A stretch of 14,867 nucleotides of DNA from contig JAICZO010000468.1 in NCBI GenBank assembly GCA_029057255.1, positions 1-14,867 of the forward strand. The letters are read 5' to 3'. Position numbers and translations under genes: made by a program. Below the pieces are notes generated by a model. The model saw nothing but the letters and a program-made list of their open reading frames with translations, was not told the DNA's origin and did not search any database. Source of the DNA: Muribaculaceae bacterium. Its GTDB lineage: Bacteria; Bacteroidota; Bacteroidia; Bacteroidales; Muribaculaceae. Shown piece after piece: positions 1 to 8,000 of this stretch (the stretch's first letter is position 1; every line of letters begins with the position of its first letter).

Positions 1-924
1 CTTGTCGAAGATGTCGTCGAGCAGCAGCAGCGGCCTTATGCCGAGCTCGCGGTGCAGCAGTTCGTACTGGGCGAAGCGGAGCGCGGTGGTGAAGGTTTTG
101 GTCTGCCCCTGCGAGGCTGTGCGGCGCACGGGCATGCCGTCGACGGCGAATGCTATGTCGTCGCGGTGGGGGCCCGAGGCAGTGTGGTGCAGGGCCATGT
201 CGCGGCGTCGCATGGCGGCGAGGTGTGCGGCGAGGCCTTCGTCGTAGTGTGCTGTCACATACTCGATTGTGGCAGTCTCGGCGTTGTCGGCGATGGTGTT
301 GTAGTATGGTGCGAATATGTCGGCGAGGCGCGCTATGAAGGTGCTTCGCGATGCCGTGAGGTATTGGGCTGCCATCTCGAGCTGAGTCTCGAGGACCTCG
401 TAGAGAGCAGTGTCGGTGCTCTCGTCGCGCAGCAGTCGGTTGCGCTGCTCCAGGGCGGAGTTATATCGCATGAGCGTGTCGAGGTAGCGGCTGTCGCTCT
501 GCGATATTATCTGGTCGATGAATCGTCGCCTCTCCGAGGGTTCTCCTGCGGCAAGCTCCATGTCGGCTGGCGAGAGGAGCACGAGGGGGAAGGCACCGAT
601 GTGGTCGGCGAGCCTCTGGTACTGCTTGCCGCCGCGCTTGAAGGCCTTGCGTCGGCCGGGGGCTATGCCCGCGCTTATCTCCTCGTCGAGCCCCCGGCGC
701 AGGTACAGTCCTCGCATCATGGCGAAGTCCTCGTCGCGGCGCACGAGCATACCGTCGGCCGCGCCTGTGAAGCTGCGGCAGAAGCTGAGGTAGTAGAGAG
801 CGTCGAGCAGGTTGCTCTTGCCCATGCCGTTGTCGCCGAGGAAACAGTTGATTTTAGGCGAGAAGTCGAGCGATGCGGCGGCGATGTTCTTGAAGTTGGT
901 CAGCGAGAGACTCTTGACTATCAT
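1..924 (-). CDS. recF: DNA replication and repair protein RecF (partial, C-terminus beyond left edge)
   Basis: RecF is an SMC/ABC-type ATPase that binds gapped DNA and, with RecO and RecR, helps load RecA at stalled forks and single-strand gaps in the cytoplasm. The 308 visible residues start with a classic N-terminus, MIVKSLSLTNFKN. A Walker A motif, GDNGMGKS, lies at residues 30-37, the ABC signature SQGQ at 271-274, and a Walker B block, LLLLDDIFDK, at 299-308, right at the window edge. Family members are about 360-370 residues long, so roughly 60 are missing, including the D-loop and C-terminal strand. The ATG start overlaps the stop of the upstream esterase gene in an ATGA arrangement, which suggests translational coupling and one shared transcript. 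No separate promoter is visible inside the esterase end. The identification is secure; the missing end cannot be judged. Confidence 0.96.
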   Translation of the reverse strand, partial: MIVKSLSLTNFKNIAAASLDFSPKINCFLGDNGMGKSNLLDALYYLSFCRSFTGAADGMLVRRDEDFAMMRGLYLRRGLDEEISAGIAPGRRKAFKRGGKQYQRLADHIGAFPLVLLSPADMELAAGEPSERRRFIDQIISQSDSRYLDTLMRYNSALEQRNRLLRDESTDTALYEVLETQLEMAAQYLTASRSTFIARLADIFAPYYNTIADNAETATIEYVTAHYDEGLAAHLAAMRRRDMALHHTASGPHRDDIAFAVDGMPVRRTASQGQTKTFTTALRFAQYELLHRELGIRPLLLLDDIFDK

Positions 925-1736
925 CTGTTGAAAGCTTCGTTGAAGAAGAGCAGATGGTGCAGGATAGCGTTTCGCCAGTAGGCCTGCGAGTGGTTGCCGG
1001 GGCGCGATATGTAGTCGTGCTTGACGCCTGCCTTCAGGAGCGATTCATGCAGCTTCTGATTGACGCCGGCAAAGAAGTCGTCGGTGCCGCAGTCGAAGAT
1101 GATGTTGAAGCGTCCGGCAGCTATTTCGGGCACGAGCGATGCCACGGAGTGCTTTTTCCATAGCGAGGGATTGTCCTCGTACTTGCCTATGCGCTTTGCC
1201 ATCTTCCACTTCTCTTTGAACGGCAGGATGTCGACGCCACCGCTGGTGCTGCCGATGTTGCCCCATATGTCGGGGTGGTGTGCGGCGAGCCAGAACGCTC
1301 CCTGTCCGCCCATGCTGAGGCCTGTTATGGCGCGCTTTGTGCGGTCCTTGACAGTGGGATAGTGGCCGTCGATATAGGGCACGAGGTCACAGACGAAGAA
1401 GCTCTCCATCTGCATGCCGGGGTCGATGGTAGAGTTCCAGTACCAGCTGTCGCGGCCGTCGGGCATGACCATGACCATGCCGTATGTGTCGGCCAGCTCA
1501 CCCAGGCGGGGCTGGCAGGCGCCCCATGCGCGGTGGTCGCCGCTGTATCCGTTGAGCAGGTACACTGTCGGGAATCTGAGCGAGGGATTCGTGACGGCAG
1601 CTTCAGGGACGATGACGGTGACGTCGAGGGGCGAGTCGAGGTACTTTGTCTCGACGCTTATCGTGTCGGTATGAAAGGCCGAGGCCTGCAATGCGAGGAC
1701 GGCCAGGAGCACGCCCGAGAATAATCTTTTTATCAT
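921..1736 (-). CDS. Secreted alpha/beta-hydrolase, esterase D / S-formylglutathione hydrolase-like family
   Basis: This is a 271-residue serine esterase of the COG0627/esterase family, whose members cleave acyl esters, for example acetyl or feruloyl groups on plant polysaccharides or small thioesters. A signal peptide (MIKRLF, then a hydrophobic run ending ALQASA, cleavage near residue 20) points to export to the periplasm or surface. The nucleophile Ser141 sits in the elbow GLSMGG (139-144). The probable acid is Asp219 in CGTDD and the base His249 in PGNHS, so the triad looks complete and in order. The oxyanion/substrate region NGYSGDHRAW (62-71) also fits. It is the first gene of a two-gene minus-strand unit and its TGA overlaps the recF ATG. 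A -7-like TATCTTTG lies at 1767-1760 upstream. The substrate cannot be told from the sequence. No polysaccharide-utilisation genes flank it, so a carbohydrate-esterase role is only one option. Confidence 0.9.
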   Translation of the reverse strand: MIKRLFSGVLLAVLALQASAFHTDTISVETKYLDSPLDVTVIVPEAAVTNPSLRFPTVYLLNGYSGDHRAWGACQPRLGELADTYGMVMVMPDGRDSWYWNSTIDPGMQMESFFVCDLVPYIDGHYPTVKDRTKRAITGLSMGGQGAFWLAAHHPDIWGNIGSTSGGVDILPFKEKWKMAKRIGKYEDNPSLWKKHSVASLVPEIAAGRFNIIFDCGTDDFFAGVNQKLHESLLKAGVKHDYISRPGNHSQAYWRNAILHHLLFFNEAFNR

Positions 1737-1759
1737 GGCGGGAATTATTTTTCAATCCA

Positions 1760-1767
1760 CAAAGATA
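1760..1767 (-). promoter_or_regulatory. Bacteroidetes-type -7 box upstream of the esterase-recF unit
   Basis: Read on the minus strand the octamer is TATCTTTG, an exact match to the Bacteroidetes sigma-ABfr -7 consensus TAnnTTTG. It ends 23 nt before the ATG at 1736, which would give a short leader. A matching -33 TTTG at about 20 nt upstream is not present (only CTTTA nearby), so assignment rests on the -7 element and its position. Confidence 0.55.
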
Positions 1768-1862
1768 GCATATTTGCCGCATAAAGATGCGTCGGCGATA
1801 AAAAAAATTGCAAAATACTCTGAAAATGAGCGGTAAAAATATACAGACTTAAAATATTTTAT

Positions 1863-1870
1863 TATCTTTG
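1863..1870 (+). promoter_or_regulatory. Bacteroidetes-type -7 box upstream of the giant protease gene
   Basis: TATCTTTG matches the TAnnTTTG consensus exactly and is preceded by very AT-rich DNA. No TTTG occurs at the expected -33 distance, so the -35-like contact would be weak and an activator is possible. Transcription from here would give a leader of about 150 nt before the ATG at 2026. Confidence 0.5.
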
Positions 1871-2025
1871 CCACTACCTTGAAAAAAATTGTTCTCACAC
1901 CGGCCGATCCGATATGCTTGATGTCATTTCCAGAAACCTGCCGAATATCAGCCCTGACACCGGTCCTATACACTATATCCTTCTGCTAAATACAACTTTT
2001 TTTTAATCCATAAACCAATCCACTC

Positions 2026-5000
2026 ATGCACAAATTTTTTGTATGGCTCCTCGCTTTAGGCACTCTCGCCGGCAGCGCAGCAGCCCTTGACGCCCGGGAA
2101 GTCAGCCCCTCCAAAGGCGTCGTGCGCGTGAAACTGCAGGCCGAGATGGCCGGGCAGGTGGGTAATGCGCCCCGCCGTGTGGCCTCAGGCACACTCTCAA
2201 CGGGTGTCTCGACCCTGGACCGCGCGTCAGACCGCATCAAGGCCAAAGGCATCCGACCGATGCTGCCTTACAATCCCCGCTTTGCCGAGCAACGCGCCAA
2301 GTACGGACTCGACCGCTGGTATGTGATCGACTTCGACGAGAACGTGTCGGTCGACCAGGCCCGCAAGATACTCGCCGGCACCCCCGGCGTGGAGCTGTCC
2401 GAGGCAGTGGTGCCTATGGTGCTCAAGGAGGGCAACGGCAACTTCGTGACCACCACACGCCCGCCCATGAAGGCCACTGCAGCGGACTATATGTTCAACG
2501 ACCCCCAGCTGCCCTCACAGTGGCACTACCGTAACTTCGGCAACACCGGCACCGCCGTCGAAGGTGCCGACATCAACCTCTTCGAGGCCTGGAAGACCGA
2601 GACAGGCAAGAGCGACGTTCTCGTGGCTATCATCGACGGCGGCGTCGACTACAAGCACGAGGACCTTGCAGCAAACATGTATGTCAATCTTGCCGAGCTC
2701 AACGGCAAGCCCGGCGTCGACGATGACGGCAACGGATATGTCGACGACATCTACGGATACAACTTCTGCACCAACTCGGGCGAAGTATATCCCCACAGCC
2801 ACGGCACACACGTGGCCGGTACTGTAGCCGCCGTCAACAACAACGGCATCGGCGTAGCTGGCGTGGCCGGCGGCGACGGCACTCCCGGCTCGGGCGTCAG
2901 AATGATTTCGTGCCAGGTATTCGACTCGCGCGCCGGCGCTGCCGACGGCGACTTCGCCGCAGCCATCATATATGCGGCCGAAATGGGCGCCACCATAGCA
3001 CAGTGCTCATGGGGCTGGGACGCTCCCGAGTACTACGAGCAGGCTGTGCTCGACGCTATCGACTACTTCACCGAGACGGCACGCTCCGACCGCATGACAG
3101 GCGGCCTGTGTATCTTCGCATCCGGCAACATGGGCGCTACGGGCAACTACTACCCCGCAGCCTACGACAAGGTTGTCGCTGTCGCCGCTATGACCAACGA
3201 GCTCGCCCCCGCAAGCTACTCCAACTACGGCGAGTGGGTCGACGTGATCGCTCCCGGCGGCCTCCTCGACTACGGCGAGGCCGGAGGCGTGCTCTCGACA
3301 CTGCCCAACAACGAGTACGGCTTCAACGAAGGCACCTCGATGGCCACACCGCACGTGTCGGGTATCGCAGCCCTGATACTGTCGAAGCACGGCAGCAAGT
3401 CGTTTGTCAACGAGAGCCTCCGCACACAGCTCACCACATCGGTCAACGACTTCTACGGCTTCCGCAACAACAGCAAGTACGAAGGCCTCTACGGCTCCGG
3501 CTTCATCGACGCTGCCAAAGCCCTCGCCATGGGCGACGGCTCGGCGCCCGAAGCGGTAGCAGACTTCAGCCTCGACGCGGCTCAGGACTACATCGCCCTC
3601 GAGTGGACCATCCCCTCGTCAAACGACAACAATGTCCACCACCACATCATCTACTACAGCGAGTCGCCCTTCACCGCCGCCACCGACCCGGGCACTCTCA
3701 GCTCGGCTGTAGCCGACACCAAGTTCCTCTCCTCGGGAGAGAAGGCAAGACATGAGATCACCGGCCTCCGCCCGATGACAACCTACCATGTCGCCATCAC
3801 AGCCGTCAACCGCTGGGGCAAGCCCTCGGCAATGTCGGCCGTCAAGAGCATCACCACCAACGCCGGCCCGAAGATGACAGTCGACGCCACATCGCTCTCG
3901 CTCACGTCGACAGCATCGGCACCCAAGGCCAGTGCGACATTCGCCATCGGCAACGAGGACGACGGTATCCTCAAGTGGCAGGCATCGAAGCGCACCGCTT
4001 CGTTCAAGCCCTCGACAGCCTCACGTCCCTCGGCAGGCCGCGTGGTACCCTTCGCCGGCCAGACAGGCGGCGTCAGCGTGCGTCCCTTCTCGGCCGTGAA
4101 AAGCGAGTATGAAGCCGCCGACTACCCCGTCGACATGGCATACTTCGAGCAGATCTGGGCCTATATCGGCGACACCGACCGCAGCAAGCCCAACTCGATG
4201 GCACAGTGGTTCCGCGTCGACCCCGACAAGTACCCCGACGGATTCAACCTGACAGACATCAAGATCGACGGCATGAACGGTACCAAGCCCCGCATCGAAA
4301 TCTACAAGGGTGACGTCGCCATCTCGTCGGCATCGCTGCTGCAGAAAATCCAGTACCCCTACTTCGCCTACGGCTACCCCATCGCCCTCAACGAGCAGCT
4401 CCACTTCTCGCCCGGCGAGTCATTCTGGATCGCAGTGCACTTCGACGGCGGCCAGGAAGGCTACCCCCTCTGTATGGCCAAGGCCAACGCCGGCGGTATG
4501 GCAGCATACAGCTTCATGAGTATCGACGGCGGCAAGAGCTGGTCGCAGCTCTCGGCAGCCCTCAAAGGCAGCACCTACGAGGCTGTCGCTGAAGACATGA
4601 CATGGGCCATCACCGCCCGCTCGTCCAACCCCGACTGGAGCGAAGTCCTCGACATCGCCCCCGCATCGGGCACCATCCGCAAGGGCGAGAGCCAGAGCGT
4701 AACCGTCAGCGCCGACGGCTCACGCATGATCAACGGCACCTACAACCTCAACCTCCACCTGACAAGCAACCAGACCGAAAACGCCGACGTCACCGTTCCC
4801 GTCAGCTATGCAGTGTCGGGCAACCCGCACGACATCATCACCCCGAAGGTAGTCAACTTCGGCTCGCTGCTTGTAGGCCAGAGCAAGACCATGACTGTCG
4901 AAGTCTACAACCGCGGCTACGGCAACTTCACCGGCTCGGCATGGGGCCCAGGCATCTACTCTGACAAAATCTCGAGCACATCTCCCCACTTCGCAGGCCC

Positions 5001-8000
5001 CGACCACGTGCAGAGCGGTTTCCCGGCACGCACCAAAGTGTCGTTCGACCTGACATACACCCCCACCGAGTCAGGCTCGCACACCGGCAACATCGTCTTC
5101 ACCGACAAGGACGGCAAGACCGTTCGCATCGTCGTGCAGGGCGTAGCCACCGACCCCGCCAAGCTCACCCTTGACCCCGCAGTCGTCGAAGGCGGCGTGC
5201 TCAACGTCGGCGACGAAGCCATCCAGAAGAGCTTCCGCATCTCCAACGCCGGCAAGTATCCTCTCGAATTCGTCTTCCCGCGCTTCTCGTCGGAGACTAT
5301 CGAAGGCCAGACCGCCAGCTACCACAAGCACGGCTACACCGTGGCCTCGACACTCGAGGGATACAACGAGTTTGCATATGACGGCAATCCCGCGCTGATC
5401 GGCGGCACCGACATCAGCTCGCAGTTCTCCGACAGCGAGCACCTGTCATCGGCCGTCAGCCTCGGCTTCGCCTTCCCCTTCTACGGCAAGACCTACGAGA
5501 AGGCATACATCACCAGCTTCGGCGGCATCACCTTCAAGCCCAACGAGCTGACCTTCCGCGCTCCCCTGACCGAGAAGTCGCAGAGCCTCGCCGGCATCGG
5601 CATGATCGCCGCTTACGGCCGACAGCTGCTCGTCAGCCCCGACACCCGCATCGAATATGCCAAGGCCGACGGCAAGTTCGTTGTCAAGTACAGCAACGTC
5701 CTCGCTCTTGTATACGACAATGAATACATCCCCGTCAGCTTCCACATCGCACTGTCGAGCAACGGCGACATCGAGATATTCTATGACGACTACAATCCTG
5801 ATGTAGTCTTCACACAGGGCTCGGGTCTCTTCTGCGCAATCGTCAATCCCGACATGGACGACAGCGTCGTTGTTACATCCGCCGACCGCGCCGACTTCTA
5901 CGGCATCGAAGAGCCTTCGGCCGAGAACCAGCGCTTCCGCAGCTTCCGCAGCGGCACCGCAGTGAAGTTCGAAGCTCCCAAGCCTCTGTTCGTCAAGTCG
6001 CTCAACGTGCCCTACGGCATCATCAACCCCGGCGAAAGCGTTGAAATCACGGCCACACTCGCCGCTGACGCAAGCATGAACGCAGGCCCGACATTCAACA
6101 ACATCGCCATCGCCACCAACGACCCCGCTCCCGAGTACTCGTACGTGAAGTTCAACGCCGAAATCGACGGCGCCGAACTCGCCGCCGAGGCCGCCCTCGA
6201 AGAGAGCGAACTCACCTTCGGCAAGGCTTTCCGCACATCGACAGTCAACGTTCCTGTAACTGTCAAGAACGTCGGCAAGCGCGAAATGACCATCACAGAG
6301 GCCACACTCGAGAATGGCAAGATGAGCACCGCCACCGAGCTTCCCATCGTCCTTGCTGCCGGTGTAGCCAAAGACATCATCGTGAGCGTGCCCACCGATA
6401 CCGAAGGCGACATTGCCGACGCACTCATCGTGAAGACAACGGCCGGCGACCTCCGCGCCGAAATCTCCGGTACCGTCATCGGCTGCCCCGAACTCGGCCT
6501 CAGCTTCAACTCTGTCGAGGAAACAGTCGAGAGCCGCACACCCCTGCACAAGGACCTCGTCGTCAGCAACAACGGCAACGAGACACTCCTCTACTCCATC
6601 ACTCCCGCTCCCGGAGTACGCCTCTCACTGCCCGAAAACGCAGCATCGACCACAAACTACCAGTACAGCTTCTCGGGCGACGACAGCAACGTCAAGTTCG
6701 AGTGGGTTGACATCGAGACCAACGGCCTCGGCGAACAGCGCGGCATGACTTACTATCTGTCGCACGACTTCGTCGCCGTGGACCTGCCCTTCGAGTTCCC
6801 GTTCTACGGCAAGAAATACAGCAAGATGTATGTCTACAACTCGGGCTTCGTAAGCTTCACCGAGCGCCGCGACGACAAACTCTGGCCTCAGCCTCCCGCC
6901 GAGTTCCCCGCCGGTACACTCTTCACCAACATCATCGCACCCTACTGGGGAATGCACTCGATGGACCAGACCAAGACCTCCGGTACATTCCACTATGTCA
7001 CCGAGGACCGCGCCGTGGTATCGTTTATCGAGTACGGCAACTCGATGAACTTCGGTGTCGACTTCCAGGTAATCCTCGAGAAGGACGGCTCGTTCAAGTT
7101 CCAGTACAAGGGCGCTTTCGATGAAGCAGTTATCTTCGGCATCTTCGGTCTCGCAGGTATCTGCAACGCCGACGGCTCGTCGAGCATCCGTCTGCCCGAG
7201 CGCATGGTGACCTTCGACCGCGCCGTATCGTTCTCGCCCGTGGTAGAATCGCCCGTTGCCCCCGGCAGCAGCGAGACCATAGGTCTTGACTTCGACACTA
7301 ACCGCATGGCCGGTGTCTACGAGCAGACCCTCGCCATCAGCAGCAACGTGCCCGGCACCGAGAAGGTATCGCTGCCCGTCAGCCTGACCATCACCGGCAA
7401 GTCCGAGCCCGTATGGCCCGCCGACATCACCGTCGAGAACGTCGTCGGCTACCAGTCGACCGACTTCACCAACGAAATGGTGATGATGGGCGCCATGTAC
7501 GACGCACCCCTGACTGTGTCCAACAACGGCACAGCATGCTTCGAAATCACCGACGTACATGTCGACGGCCCGACCATCATCGACGAATTCTTCGGCGACG
7601 AGATGCCCGTATTCTCACTCTTTGTCAAGACCGACGAACTCGACTGGATAACAGGCGAGCCCACCGGCCGAAAGGTATGGCAGCTATTCGAGAGCGGCTT
7701 GATGACAGTCAGCGTAGGCGCCGAACCCGTACAGTTCAGCGTGCCCATGATGCCCTCTGAAATAGCATATACCATCGGCGAAGTCAACGTAGGCCTCACA
7801 TTCACCTACATGACAGAAGAAGGCGAGAAGCAGCACAAGACCAACGTCCGCTTCAACATCACTCCCGCTCCCGCCGTCACTCTCGACCGCGAGGAAATCC
7901 GCGTGAAGGCATCGTCGGAGACCGACACCTTCACCGAGACCCTCAAGCTCGGCAACGAAGGCGAGTACAAGCTCAACTACACCCTCTCGCTCGACCCCAC

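Larger units (their letters stand above)
1737..2025. other. Divergent control region between the esterase-recF unit and the giant protease gene
   Basis: This 289-bp AT-rich stretch separates two divergently transcribed units and contains no convincing gene. It holds one TAnnTTTG box facing each way, about 96 bp apart, with a run of A-rich sequence between them (around 1800-1860). The half nearest the protease gene (about 1877-2025) would be an unusually long 5' leader of roughly 150 nt, ending in a T8 run (1997-2004) and an A/T-rich stretch just before the ATG. I found no strong hairpin and no recognisable riboswitch in the leader. A 30-codon upstream ORF is noted under findings. Confidence 0.7.

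Noticed and set aside
52..981. 309-codon plus-strand open frame at the left edge
   Set aside because: It lies entirely opposite recF and the end of the esterase, both of which have clear family motifs in their own frames. It has no recognisable domain.
1752..1973. 73-codon minus-strand open frame in the divergent intergenic region
   Set aside because: It crosses both promoter boxes, is lysine/phenylalanine-rich as expected from AT-rich noncoding DNA, and resembles no family.
6601..7873. 13-bp direct repeat ACTCCCGCTCCCG at about 6601 and 7861 in the protease gene
   Set aside because: Both copies encode the same ITPAP stretch at equivalent domain positions with shared codon preference. This is explained by domain repetition, not by a mobile or recombination site.
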